Positions 34,882 to 47,722 of a stretch of 64,000 bases of DNA are shown in pieces. The stretch is from Branchiostoma belcheri (Eukaryota; Chordata; Leptocardii; Amphioxiformes; Branchiostomatidae). The number at the start of each line of letters is the position of its first letter. Within the stretch, counting starts at the first letter, position 1. Where the stretch lies: assembly GCF_001625305.1 (NCBI RefSeq), contig NW_017803291.1, forward strand, positions 346,195 to 410,194, in the 5' to 3' direction. The translations under genes were made by a program, and so were the position numbers. Below the pieces are notes generated by a model. The model saw only the letters and a list, made by a program, of their open reading frames with translations, was not told the DNA's origin and ran no database searches.

Positions 34882-37800
34882 CTTTATTTAAACTCGAAAG
34901 CTTGTTCCGTACATACATATGACTGTTTTTCAACAAGGTCGAGGGTGAGGGCGGGGTCACGGATTACAAATCCATCCATCCATCAATCCATCCATCCATC
35001 CATCCATCCATCCATCCATCCATCCATCCATCCATCCATCCATCCATCCATCCATCCATCCATCCATCCATCCATCCATCAGTCCCATAGCTAGTCAATA
35101 GCCATAGGGGCAGCATAGTGTATAACTACCACCACCTGCGGTCCTCTGCTGGGTTGGTCAGCCTGTGTTGGAACATTTATAGACTTTTAAACTTTTCAGC
35201 ACGGTCATCCGAAAATCTGTGCATTTTTTCTATTGTTGAACTACAGTTTGACTTTCATAACACCAGATGGCTAGAAATAGGTAGGGACATCATGTAACAC
35301 TTTTGAAAAAAAAATGAAATATTTTAATTGAAAAAAATATCGGGTGATTGTACGTTCTCTTTTCAACACATTTGTAGTTTTTGCCAGGACAGCCCACACG
35401 AGGCGCTCCCAGGTTGTGGCACCACCACAAACGACCAGAATGTAAACAAACATGGCTGACACAGACCTACCCTGAACAGAGACGGGGGGCGACACAAGTT
35501 ATCTGGTACGTATGACCCGCTGCTACGGTCACGTGTCTCTGACGTCACGTTTCAAGAGTAGACGGGTCCATTCCGTGAACAAGGTTGATGGGGTCAACCA
35601 AAAATTTGGGTAAGTCCCAATTCTGTAATCTAAGTGTTGGAAGTTAAAAGCTTAGTCTTCATTTCATAATGACTTGTACCAACACAGGTGAACTTTCATG
35701 CTATGGCTGACAGCTGTGTTTCCAACTTTTAAACACACTATATCTTGGCACCTCACCTCAACTAACCAGAAAATATACTTTTTTTATATCATACCCGGGC
35801 CGCGATAACTTTACGGTACGGCCCGGTCCGGAACCCGTTATCGAACGCTTGCATGGCTTCCATAAAACGATTCGAACGCGTTTCGCCCTAACCGCGTGTG
35901 CCCCTTTCGAAAATTCGAATACAGAATCCGAATGTTGGAACTGATGTTGTTGCATTTGAGGGTTTAGGGGCACCAATTTTTGGCTCATCTTGCATTATAA
36001 AGGCGCGTTTTCTTGGGTGGGTATGACATAAATAAAATACAACACGGAGTATTTCGCATCGCCCTCGGTCCCGGCCCTCCCGCGAGTCGGATTGCCCTCC
36101 GGCCTGCGGCCGTCGGCGATCCGACCCGCGGTCGGGCCGATACCTCGGGCGATACGGAATACCCCGTGTTGTATTCTATATTTATGTCCTACCTGGGCCG
36201 CGATTACGTTCGATACGGGTGTTCCGGCCCGTGTGGTAACTAGCGGTACGGCCCGGGGCTTCTTAACGCGTACGGCCCGGGGCTTCCAAATGTTCCATAG
36301 AACGATTCGAACGCGTTTCGCCCTAACCGCGTGCAACGCTTTCGAAAATTCGAATGCAAAATTCGGACGTTGGAATTGATGTTGTTGCACTTTTTGGGTT
36401 TAAGGACACCAACTTTCTGCTCATTTTGCATTGAAAGGCGTGTTTTCTTGGGTGGGTATGACATAAATAAAATACAACACGGTGTATTCCGCATCACCCT
36501 CGGTCCCAGCCCTCCCGCGGATCGGATCTCCCTCCGGCCTTCGGCCGTCGGGCGATCCGACGCGCGGTCGGGCTGGTACCTCGGGCGATACGGAATACCC
36601 CGTGTTGTATTCTATATGTATCGTCCTAATGTTACATAACGCAGCATTAAGATTGTACCTTGTAGACAGCGTCTGTCTGTACGGGTGTAAACTCGGGAAC
36701 ATCACAGCGGGTACACCGGGCCTCCAGAGATACCACCCTGCTGCCCCGGGGTTTGGTCAGGTCGTATTTAACCAATATTCCTGTAGTTTGTGGTAGATGT
36801 TATGTCTTTTACTTTAATTCAGTGATATATTTCATTCCTTGCATATGTGATGGTGGATGTGTATATGTGATGTCACCCATAAACTTAACTTGCTGTGGCC
36901 TAAGTTAAAAGTTAAAGTTAAAGAGCATTCCCGCGTCAAGTGACGCATAGGGCGGCGCCCATCTCCGTTCATTAGCCCTGGGCCACACACACAAGTCACT
37001 ACAGCAGGGGGCTAGTCCACTGGTAGTGGTGTGTGTTTAACTCCCATCAGTTTAACTCCCATACTCTTTCCCAACTGATGACTGCTAAGCAGAGAAAGCA
37101 GTATGTACCATTTTTAAAGTCTTTGGTATGACTCGGCCGGGGATCGAACTCACGACCTACCGAATGCAAGGCGAACACTCTACCCACTTGGCCACTGCAC
37201 CGGTCTATGCTGTGGCCTAATGCAGATTTAAAATCACCTGAAACTTGCAAGAACTCCCCCGAAGACCACCTCGACCCGGAGTGTTCGAACGCTTCGTGCA
37301 GGTGTTCACCCCTCAGTTCCACGATGTCAAACGTGTTTCCAAAGGGTAGGGTAAACAGTACCGATTCTATATCAATCACACCTTTAAAAGAATGAGATGA
37401 AAACAATTGTATAATTGCTATTGTATGTATATACATGCACAAAATATCGACTACACGTGGTCTAATGGATATAAAACAGGACACTGTATACCTTTACCTG
37501 TAATATTCCTTATGACAAATACCTGAAACCTGCCCAAAAAGAACCAGAGGTAGCCATGATTACAAATACCAGCTATTTCGCAGCACGTAAAGACTGTTTT
37601 AAGTTTTCTTTTTCCCCCCGCATGGTAAGCGAGTGGAATCAGCTGCCGGGCCCAGTGGTGAGGTCACCGACAGCAGAGGGTTTTAAGGCCAGGGCAGAAG
37701 CCGCCCTGCCATAACCCACGCACCGCTTCCCCCCCTCAGTGATACCCTGTACAGGGGTCGTTCGAGGGTAGTTAAGAAGAAGAAGAAGAAGTATACAAAT

Positions 37801-40800
37801 ATGTACTAAAATACTACACATTAGTGTGAACAGATGAACGGCTGAATAATTTACACTAAAGCCCTGTCACTCATACATGTATTGCCGAATGTGGCCTCCC
37901 GATCACTGCCAAACTCCCTCCCAAGCATGGTTGGGAGTAAGTCGTAAGCAAGGTCGCCTGTAGTTAGTGAGTGTTCAGTGAGGTTGGATACGAATACTCC
38001 GTCTGCGGCAGCCGGAGGTTTAAAAAACATTGAATAGTGGACAGGAGGTTGGGCTATGTTTGTGGACTGGTTAGCTGGTGGTCGGGAGTAAGTGGGCAGT
38101 GATGATGCGTGGTTGGCAGTCAAGATTGACTCAGATATAACTCAAATCTGATTCGAATCATATCGAAAGTTAGGCGCGGCCTTAGTTTAGGCAGATTGCT
38201 CCCGAACAACAAACCTTTGTCTTTTTTTGGTTTGTGTCCAATTTGGAGAATGTTCTGAATGTGTGATAGTGGATTAAGGGATAAATAAGGGGAGATGAGA
38301 TTAAAAATACTTGATCTAAAATGATTCACCTATCCGCATTGATGCCCTTATGCTGTCGCTGTTGTATACTGCAATGGCCACGTCGTTCCAGTTCATCTCG
38401 TCTGGATACTTGATGTTTTGGTGCACCATGGCGTCCGTGATCAGATTCCCCATGTTACACTCCATCTGGGAGGATTAGAAAAACAATTGTAGCATAATTA
38501 TTCTGTTAATTAGCTGTATAAATTTATTCCTTACAATAGAGATAATGATAAACGTGCACGTAAAAGTACACCCCTCTCCCGGTTCATTTCGACCGTACTG
38601 TGGACCTTTAAGCTACGGTCACAACCCGCCGTACGTGCTTTTTGCCCGTACGTTTTATGGGAGGCTACGTCTGCTACGTTTTTTCTGAAAACGTAGGGAA
38701 GGAGTGGCGTCGACGCACGTCACTCGCACGTCAATCGCACGGTTGCGCAAGGTGTAAGAGTGTGGTCTGCACGTTACGTCTGGCAGTGAGCGGTTGCGTG
38801 CATTGTACGTTGCGCAAGTGGTAAGTGAGTTATACGTGCTTACAACGTACGATCTCTGTGCGATTGCAACTTTATCGTAAGGAGGCCGTAATCACACGTG
38901 CTTCTTTCGCACGGCACGTACCGGGCAAGCACGTCGCCCGTACTCGCACGCACGGGTGGTGAATCCGCAGACCGCACGTAGAAAAAGTTTTACATGCACT
39001 TAAAGTTCTACGGCGTGTCTGCGTGCTCCCAAATCCCCAGGATTCCGTACGGAGGTGGTACTCACCACGCACGGATGCCCTACGTTTGCCCACGTTTTTG
39101 CACGTAGACAGCACGCAGAAGCACGTACGGCGGGTTGTGACCGTCGCTTTAGTTCAGTGTACAAAACAGGAATGAGAGAACCTCTAGAATTCCAATTTTA
39201 ACTGCAGTTGACCTTTTCTTCACGTAGGTCGTTCACGCAAGCCACTGAATCGTCGAATGGATAAGATCGTCAAATTCAGGATGTACTGTATTCTATGAAA
39301 TATCTGAACATGAGCCATATTGTTGCCTCTATTTTGACACATATCTCTTAGCAAGACTCATGCATGTTTGATTTTCTGCGATTTAGGTGTTTTTTTTTAT
39401 TCCGAACTATTTTATTCTTGAACTACAACATATGCAACGCAACACTGGAATAGTCTTGATGTAGATGTTCGTTCTCTTAATCTTTCACTTTTTAAAAAAC
39501 ATTTAGTTAAGTTAGTACGTCCTGCCCTTTATCCGCATTTTAGTCACGGCCCCCGGTACCCTTGCGCCCTCCTTACTCGACTCCGCATTGGGACCTGCAG
39601 CTTAAATCATAGTTTATATCAACGTAATTTAGTTCTTAGTTCTGCCTGTACCTGTGGGTCTAAATGCGAAGACATTGTACATTTCCTTTTGCACTGCCCT
39701 GTATACAACTTGCATAGAGTGACCCTTCTCAGCAACTTACAGAGCCTAGTAGACTCTACTTTTGACTTGCGCAACTTGTCTGACCAAGCCAGTATTAATC
39801 TTTTACTGAGGGGTTCGCCCCTTCTACGTCTTGACGTTAACAAAAAAATTCTGATCCTTACTCAAACCTTTATACTTAATACCCAACGGTTTACAGTTGC
39901 CTAATGATTTATATTGCCGTTAGCTTTGTATATACGAACGCTCACTTGTTGTATTGTCATTGTTATACCTGTAATTTGTATTCTATGTCAGGGGTGTGAT
40001 TAATATTAGCTTCGGCTAGAGTATCCACCTCTGTGTCTTGTACCATGTCTTGTATTTTGTTGTTTCAATAAAAAAAAACTACAACAGACGACTGTTAAGT
40101 TTTGAAGTTAACTCAGTAAACATCTGGTTCGCTAATCTTACCACCGTGCAGGTTTCGTAAACTCCTTGGAGGAAAACGTTGGTTCTGCCGATCACCTCCT
40201 TGGTATGGTTTAATCTTTTCTTAAGATCTGTCACCATCTCCAGCACTTCGGGATCTTCGACATTTTAAAAGAAAACTATTCGTCAGTTATCGGACTGTGG
40301 TGCTGTAGGTAGGTGTTTTTTTCGCACATGTGATGTCAGCACTGGGTCTAAGTTTGTCGGAAGTTTGACCCGACCCCCGTCTCAGTCTACACCAAGGTAT
40401 ACCAACCTTCTCTCAACAGGGACGGGAGTGGCACCATATTCCGACGAACTTTGACCCACTGCTTACGTCACACGTGCGGAAACATGCCTTCAGCATTTAT
40501 AAAGAAATTCAACACAGCAAAACTGAACCGTAGACATAAAGTATAAATAAAGATATAAAGTGAATTTATGTAAGTGAAACGTATTTCAGGCTTCAATGTT
40601 TTACTGAAATAGACCATGCTTTTATTCATGAAGCTGCAAAGAAGCATCATTTAATTCATTTAAAAGCTTTACAGGCAAATATAGCATCTACGACAATGGC
40701 ATCTGTATAGCAGCCGCTTAACCCTCTAAATGTTGCGCTGTAAAAACTTTGTACATCCCATAATAATATTATATACTACTAGTATTTGATAATACATAGA

Positions 40801-43800
40801 ACCATCGTTCAGTAACCTGAAAACGTATGGTAAGATGTCCATACCATACTCACCCTTAGGCACGGAGTTGTCGAGAAGAATAGGGTTGCCGCTCCACCTC
40901 ACCAGGTCCCCTCTGCCGTCAAACGTCAGGCGGAGGTACCCGAGGTATTTACCGTAGGCGTAGGCCTGTACTACCGGCACCTGCCGACCGGGGTCCACCT
41001 CGGAGTGTACAATCAGTGGGTAGGGGCCTAGAGGGATCTCTGACGATGGAGGTGCACCTTGTATTGGGAACACATGTGGTAAAGAGTGTAAAAGCTCATA
41101 TTTGTTGGTTAACGATATTAAATATTAGTAAAAATAGTGAAAATTGCAACCTTGTGACCTTACGATATTATGGCAAAACAATGAAATTTGCTCTTTTTTT
41201 GGGGGGGGGGGGTCGCCAAAATGTTTTTTTTTTTAGATTTTACCCTCGGGCCGAAGTTTATATTAGCCGAAAGCGCGACCAACCTAGCTCCGGAACATGC
41301 TCCCTGTGATCAATGTGAAACTCGTGACTCTCTAAAACGCTATTTCTCTCAATTCTTTCTCGTACACCGAGATAACTTTATAAATAACGCCGTTCGTCAG
41401 TAGATTTTATTTTCACAGGGTTTGATAAACTTTATTGTAAGGACAGGTCTTGAGCTGTTCGTCAGGAAAAGATACGTTCGCTCATATACTAGTATGTTGA
41501 TGGTGTTCAGCACCAAGGACAGGCAGGCATTGCGCTATTGCTTTGGTTTGTTACAGCTTTTTTAAAGACAACTTTCTCCAATGCAGAGCTATATTATAAC
41601 TATGTTGTAATGCTAACGTATTGCCGCAGGATAATAGCTTTGCAAAAAAATGATGGGATGACAGACGACTGCGATGCTGGCTGTGCACTACATGCCTGGT
41701 GCATTCCGTAACGTGTACAAATATCAATGTTTGTTTTATTTGTTTGTTTTATTTATTTATCCAGGAAAATCATGTCGCCTATTGACAACTTTCAAAGATT
41801 CCTGGTGGGATAACCCTAACATATAATTACATGACATGATATTACAATAAAAGAGTTAAAGATGGACTAACACAGGTCAATTAAAAATAGATAAACTCAT
41901 CGTGAACAAAAAGAAATCGTAGCTAACTCATCATACAACCAAAATGAAACAAGGCAGCATAGAAGCAATTATAATCATTCAGATTTCAAATCATAATGAT
42001 AGGTCAAAAGGTATTTCAACCAATGAATTAGCGGGTTCAGGACTCAAATGCATTTTTGGAATACTTAAAAACTTGAGTGACGCCAGCGCTGCTGTGGAAC
42101 AAGTCAGAATACGATGATGTTGTTCATTTTACCGGTGTACAGAAAAGTGTTGGTGTGGCCTCCCACAACAGCGTCCACTCCCGACACCCTCCGCGCCACA
42201 TCCTGGTCCTTAGAGTACCCAGCATGCCCCAGGGCTATGATTTTGTTGACCCCTTGACCTAGAAGCTTCGTCACTTCCGCTTGCACCGATTCCACCTCGT
42301 CCAGGAAAACCAGGTTGCCTAAGAAATTTTGGAAAAAATAAATTAACTAGAAAGGCCAATATTTGCTTTGGAGCAAATATAGCGATGGGTTCACCACATT
42401 TTACGACATGGCAGGGAAAGAATGAGAAACACAAGGGAAAACAATGATTTACATTGATATAACTATAATATGAAGTAACATACAACTAAAACAACAGTTG
42501 GATAGCTATTCCCTACTTTATTGGTTAGGATTTTTAATTGCATAATGCAAACTGTTGATTTTCAAAAAAAAAAAAAACGTTCATGCCCCGCATTCCAATG
42601 CTGGAGCAGAAAAGCTTGAAATACCTACCAAAACACTTGAATAAAGACATACTGTCAGTATGGAAATGCTCTGTGCAGGTGTTAATCAAGTCAAATCCCA
42701 ACAGCCAATCAGCAAGAAATGCTCTGTGCAGGTGGAAATGCTCTGTGCAGGTGTTAATCAAGTTAAATCCCAACAGCCAATCAGCAAGAAGTATAGAGGA
42801 AAGCTGCATGCCTATTGGTTGATGCCCTGCATTCCATTGTGATGACTCATGCCCAAACGTGGTAAACAAGGCACACTAACACAGTAATACATTTGCTATA
42901 ACACAGCCAAAAAACTCAAATAAAACCATTCTAAAAGCCTGTATCACAATAATTTAAAAAACGCCTAGGGGTATTTGCCCACTGTACCTCCATACCAAAT
43001 TTCAGGACCTTGGGCCCTAAAATGAAGAAGCTGAATCCATTTAAAAAATGGCAGGAGAAGGAGGAGAAGGAGAAGGAGGAGGAGAAGAAACATCAGAAAA
43101 AGCAATATGGGTTCACCACCACTTCGTGGTGTGGTGAACCCATAATAATCATCAAAAATAACATGATTTCAGGAATGACAAAGTATTAATCATTTCAATT
43201 CTTCACGGATACGCAAAACTTGTCTAGGGTCTACAGTATTTGTATTACATGTACTAGTATTATTATAGTACAATAACTAGTGTTCTATAAAGCAGAAGAC
43301 ATTGTTACCACTAGGCAGCTTGTACTGTGCGTTAAACTTTACTCTTAATTACACTGGATTGCTGAACTCAGTGAATTTGTGTAAAATAGATATGTCGATT
43401 AGATAGCTTGATCTGATCATAAATGTTGATGAAAGTTACCGTACTGTGCTAAACATTCTTCATAGGTGAAGAATAGTTCAGTAATATTACTGACCTGTTG
43501 GAGAAAAAACTGGTGTGTTTTTGGTGATGTATCCGACTATCCCGACCTTCTCCTCTCCTATGTCCAGGACAACAGAAGGCAGGATGAGACCCTGCATTGT
43601 CGGCTCTCTGGAGGCGTCGATGTTACAGGCCAACACAGGAAACGTCACGTTCAGTAGAAAGAGAACAATACCCGCAACTCCGTTGTCAAAGTCGTGGTTT
43701 CCTGCCGACTTGGAAAAAAAGGAAGCATTTCTAACTTGAAGCACCACGAACAAGCTAAGAAATTAAATGTTTTGAACCGCCCCCTAGCTCTGTCCTGCTA

Positions 43801-46616
43801 CATTGTATGACCAAACAACACAGTGTTTCTGCTACAATTTCCAATTACCATGGTAACTGACGTTTAGTCCTGCGTTAGCGACATTTTGTATTTGAAGAGG
43901 AAGAAGGAGAAACAGAAAAATAACAGTTTTCAGTGTAAAATTGCACCCTATAGCTATTATTTCAGTGATGATTAACATAAATAACTTACCATGGCGTTGT
44001 ACTGCAGTTTGTTCATGAACCGCGAGGAGGCGAGGCCGTGAAACTCCGTAAACCACGGCGTTCCTTGGAACTGGTCCCCTCCGTCAAGCAGCAGCGCGTT
44101 GTCATCGTAATGACGTATTTCCCTAACCTGTGCAGTCACAAACAAAGCGGGATCTAGCTCTACCTTATCTTGCAAGACCACGCGTGACCATAGCTACTCT
44201 TATCAGAAAAAATACCAATTCTGCCAGATTGGAGTCTCTATTAGCTAGTGGACCCATAGCATGATTTTCAAGATAAAAAGAAGCGTTTATGCCCCGCATT
44301 CCAATGCTGAAGCAGGAAAGCTTGAAATACCTACCAAAACACTTGAATACAGATATACTGTCAGTATGGAATGGCTCTGTGCAGGTGTTAATGAAGTTAA
44401 CCCAGTTAAATCCCAACAGCCAATCAGCAAGAAGAATAGAGGAAAACTGCATGCCTATTGGTTGATGCCCTGCAATCTATTGTGATGACTCATGCCCAAA
44501 TATGGTTAACACCACACATTAACACAGTAATACATTTGCTATAACACAGCCAAAAAAGCTCAAATAAAACCATTCTAAAATCCTGTATCACAAAAACGAA
44601 AAAAAAAAAACGCCTGGGGATATTTGCCCACTGTACCTCCATACCAAATTTCAGGTCCTTAGGCCCCAAAATGAACAGGCTGAATCAATTTTTAAAAAAA
44701 GAAGAAAAAGAAGAAAGAGAAGAAAAATCATAAACAAGAATTCCGAGATTTCATACCACCATGAAATATGGGCTTGATATGTAAATGTAAATTTCCTCTC
44801 TAATTATACAAATTACCTCCGCATTAACATGATATATGCATCGTGATGTATGTTAACTTTTGATTAACTTACAGATGTCCCAAGTATGACATTACCATTA
44901 TTCACCATTAAGAATCATAGAATTTTTGCATAAATTATGCAAATTAGGTCATCATTTGCATAATTAGTATCTGTTGATGTTCTGCCTGCCATAGGTTACA
45001 TACATTACATGTATGAAAGTAGTATAATGTAAAACACTGTAATCATAGAATTTCCTCATTAATTATGCAAATAAAGTCCTAATTTGCATAATTTGTATTT
45101 AATCATGTACATCTCTCTCTCAGCTACCTACACATCAAATATCATGAAAATACGTTGTTCCTATATGGACTTATTGGCTTTTAAAGGTTTCGCCAGAAAG
45201 TGCCCTGCAGTTCCAGAACAAGCTGCTAGGGGGACCAAACTTACGCCACTTATTGCTGACAGGATAAGCTATCTATCACCAAAAAGTCAAGACCATAGCT
45301 TGTTCAGGACAAAAGATACAAAAACCGGAAGTTCTGCTGCAGTACCAAGGTCATTCACCAGGAGGCCCATATTTGACCTTGACGTTTGTCTTCCTAAGAC
45401 TTACCAGCTCACCAAATATAATCGCAATCCATAAAGGCGTTCTGAAGTTATGCTGACCACAAAGTTGCGGAAACACACACAGACAGACACACACACAGAC
45501 ACACAGACACACAGACAGACAGACATACAGACAGACACGCCAAAAACAATACCTCCATTTTTCATGGAGGTAAAAACAATATGGTTTCACACAAGACCAA
45601 CATGAGCTACAGGTGTCATACACATGCACCCCGCTGCAGTACCTTACAAAAGTGCTAGAGTACCCTAAATTTGCCTTGACCTTTCTTATACCAATCTCAT
45701 CCTACCTACCAACTATCATAAAGATACATGCACCACACCCCAAGTTATAACCGATTACAAAATCAGCAACCCCTATGTGTGGTGTCTGCTGTACACATAA
45801 CCCTCTGAGGAAGGTAATGAGGCGGTAGGCTTTGTTTACCGTTGTGAGCTATTCTCGGACTTAGAGCTGTTCTCGAACTTTAACCCCAATGTTGTCTTTG
45901 TATAGTTTGCTGGCATTTGCTACTTTCTCGTGCAGAATTTTTGAGACTGAGAAAGTATTTTTATTTGGCCTTGCTTCGGTGTATATAGCTAGAATCCAAT
46001 GGCCAAACGCAATGGCGGTATCTGCCATGAAGCTGGTGTGTTACCCTGACGACAATTGATACTCATATAGTCCAGCTGTTTTGTGACGAGTCATGTGAAG
46101 ACACGACGTTTCCTTACATGATATGACCACGTTTTACCTTGTACAAGCTCGTACAAAATGTTCTTCTATAAACTATTTGACTAAAGTTAAGTATCTTAAT
46201 GTATCTTAGGTCTCTTTTTTAACTGATCATGAAGAGTAAAACAAATAATGGCAACGGTTTCTTTACAGTTTTTAACGTGATCGTCTTTAGTTCCTTAATT
46301 CTGAGTGATGCAGGTAATTTTTAACGTTACACGCACCACCTATATTGCAGGTATGCAGAAAAAATAAAACATATCAATCCCTGGGAACTAACCATCCCCC
46401 ATTCCCTGTAACAGGCTTAAAGTAACTGCCTACCTTGGCGGCCATCCTCGCCATGCCACCGTAACACTCTCCGGCCGTGGCTTCGGCAGCAGAGCAACTC
46501 CCGCCCGTAGTGTCAACCTCCTCGATCCGCGAGTGCACGTCGTTTGTGTGCAGCACAGTCAGCTCAAAACCCTGGGCAGACGCCAGGACTGAGAAAAGAC
46601 AAATATTCAGGAACAT
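34113..46616 (-). CDS. NT5E: Ecto-5'-nucleotidase (CD73-like), 11 exons, complete
   Basis: Exons on the minus strand: 46434-46616, 43990-44127, 43495-43708, 42133-42318, 40854-41057, 40142-40254, 38330-38465, 37238-37381, 36659-36780, 34580-34661, 34113-34300. All junctions are GT-AG and phases agree, giving 1,710 nt and 569 residues (human NT5E 574). The family hydrolyses AMP to adenosine outside the cell. Visible features: leader [16 protein letters not shown]; metal ligands in [28 protein letters not shown] and VGGHTNTFL; nucleoside-site residues in YNSDSIR (usual NGGGIR), LPFGNTF, and [10 protein letters not shown] (usual NGGDGF); a hydrophobic end after CASGGTT, fitting a GPI signal. The GGG to SDS and F to Y changes in the substrate domain are odd, but ligands and frame are intact, so it is probably functional or a divergent paralogue. 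ATG 46,616 has a strong context (ccaccATG). Introns are full of mobile elements. Confidence 0.93.
34798..34880. repeat. (TAG)n trinucleotide microsatellite
   Basis: About 27 uninterrupted GTA/TAG units in intron 9 of NT5E. Confidence 0.97.
34971..35080. repeat. (CATC)n tetranucleotide microsatellite
   Basis: About 27 CATC/ATCC units with one early interruption, in the same intron. Confidence 0.97.
35780..36630. repeat. Tandem dimer of a 430-bp GC-rich foldback unit
   Basis: Two copies of a composite unit stand head to tail. The first half (35,780-36,000 and 36,190-36,430) shares 'cgattcgaacgcgtttcgcc' and 'gaaaattcgaat'. The second (36,001-36,200 and 36,431-36,630) is a foldback of about 190 bp with ends reading ATAAAATACAACACGG and CCGTGTTGTATTCTAT. 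It ends about 30 bp from the exon 9 donor of NT5E. It is CpG-rich in an AT-rich neighbourhood. Confidence 0.8.
36897..37206 (-). mobile_element. tRNA-derived SINE in NT5E intron 8
   Basis: Read on the minus strand from 37,206: an A box (TGGCCAAGTGGG) and a B box (GAGTTCGATCC) with tRNA spacing, then a body and a tail of TTTAACTT-type repeats near 36,897-36,920. It lies only about 30 bp past the exon 8 donor. Confidence 0.8.
38615..39144. mobile_element. MITE-like element with 24-bp perfect inverted ends
   Basis: Bases 38,615-38,638 and 39,121-39,144 are exact reverse complements (outer edge ACGGTCACAACCCGCC). The 530-bp element is packed with ACGT, CACGT and CGTACG motifs and holds no transposase. 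It is in NT5E intron 6. Confidence 0.8.
39433..40075 (+). mobile_element. LINE 3' fragment, RT carboxyl-terminal region
   Basis: An open stretch to the stop at 39,904 reads [32 protein letters not shown] and [20 protein letters not shown], the wording of the post-RT end of non-LTR retrotransposons. A CAATAAAAAAAA tail follows. Clade not assigned. Sits in NT5E intron 6. Confidence 0.7.
42347..43145 (-). mobile_element. Helitron-like non-autonomous element, copy 2
   Basis: Longest copy of the family. On the minus strand its 3' edge has a perfect hairpin (ATATTTGCT/AGCAAATAT at 42,359-42,380) about 8 nt before CTAG, followed by T, as at Helitron 3' ends. The other edge starts TTATGGGTTCACCAC and lacks the expected TC. 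Lies in NT5E intron 3, about 30 bp from exon 4. Confidence 0.6.
44261..44715 (-). mobile_element. Helitron-like element, copy 3 (short, diverged)
   Basis: Matches copies 1 and 2 through the 'catgccccgcattccaatgctg' block, a single unit of the 80-bp duplication and the 'ggcctgaatc' region, but neither edge is clear. In NT5E intron 1. Confidence 0.55.
44734..45588 (+). mobile_element. Foldback-ended repeat family, copy B
   Basis: Head 'gagatttcat' then TACCACCATGAAA; body with three ATGCAAAT-type blocks; CACAGACAGA-rich stretch; terminal hairpin with ACCTCCAT/ATGGAGGT stem. It forms the left arm of a large inverted repeat with 46,911-47,722. Confidence 0.75.
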
Positions 46617-46910
46617 GGTGGATCCGTGTGGAGGCACAGGGTGAGTCAGTGGGAATGGCCAATCCATGGCCAGTTTGTGTCTGGGCGACACTATTTAGTT
46701 AAATCGGGTCCAAAGTGCAATCTGTGGTTAATATGTGAACTGTACTTATGCCACAATTAAAGCGGATATTGACCAATGCCAAAACCGTGTCACATCTTTA
46801 TGTCATTTGGCCGGTTTTCAGGTTTGATTATACGAGCAGACTGTTTTTCATGCATTTCGGGTTAAATGCTTTGAAATATACGATTAATATGAAATTGTTC
46901 CTATGTCGAC

Positions 46911-47722
46911 GTCGTTTTTACCTCCATGAAAAATGGAGGTATTGTTTTTGGCGTGTCTGTGTGTCTGTGTGTGTGTGTGTCTGTCTGTGTGTTTGTGTTT
47001 CCGCACATTTGCGGCCAGCATAACTTCATAACGCCTTTATGGATTTTGATGATATTTGGTATGCTGGTAGATCTTAGGAAGACGAAGGTCAAGGACAAAC
47101 ATAGGCCTCCTGGTGGATGACCTTGGTACTGCAGCAGAACTTCCGTTTTTTTTAATCTTTTGTCCTGAACATGCTATGGTCTTGATTTTTTAGTGACAGA
47201 TAGATTGTCCTGTCAGGAATAAGTGGCGTGGGTTTGGTCCCCCTAGCATCTTGTTCTGAAACTGCAGGGGACTTTCGGGCGAAATCTTTAAAAGCCAATA
47301 AGTCCAGATAGAAACAATGTATTTTCATCATTTTTGGTAGGTAGGTAGCTGAGAGAGAGATGTACACAATAAACTACGAATTGTGCAAATGAGGACTTAA
47401 TTTGCATAATTAATGAGGAAATTCTATAATTACAGTGTTTTACATTATAGTACTTTCATACATGTAATCTATGGCAGATGGAACATCAACAAATACCAAT
47501 TATGCAAATGATGACCTAATTTGCATAATTAATGCAAAAATTCTATGACTCAGTGGTAAATGATGGGAATTTCATACTTGGTACATGTGTAAGTTAATCA
47601 CAATTTAACATCACGAAGCATTTATTATGTTAAGGTGGAGGTCATTTGCATAATTAAAGAAGAAATTGACATCTACATGTCAAGCCCATATTTCATGGAG
47701 GTATGAGATCTCGGGACTCTTG
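46911..47722 (-). mobile_element. Foldback-ended repeat family, copy C (inverted)
   Basis: Reverse complement of copy B through nearly its full length, starting with the ACCTCCAT/ATGGAGGT hairpin and ending at the 'gagatctcat' head. It lies upstream of NT5E exon 1. Confidence 0.75.

Noticed and set aside
34750-35094. Poly-Ser and IHPS repeat frame (and poly-Tyr on the other strand)
   Set aside because: Translation of the TAG and CATC microsatellites.
37851-38329. Minus-strand frames between NT5E exons 7 and 8
   Set aside because: No family features, and exon phases of NT5E join directly across this stretch.
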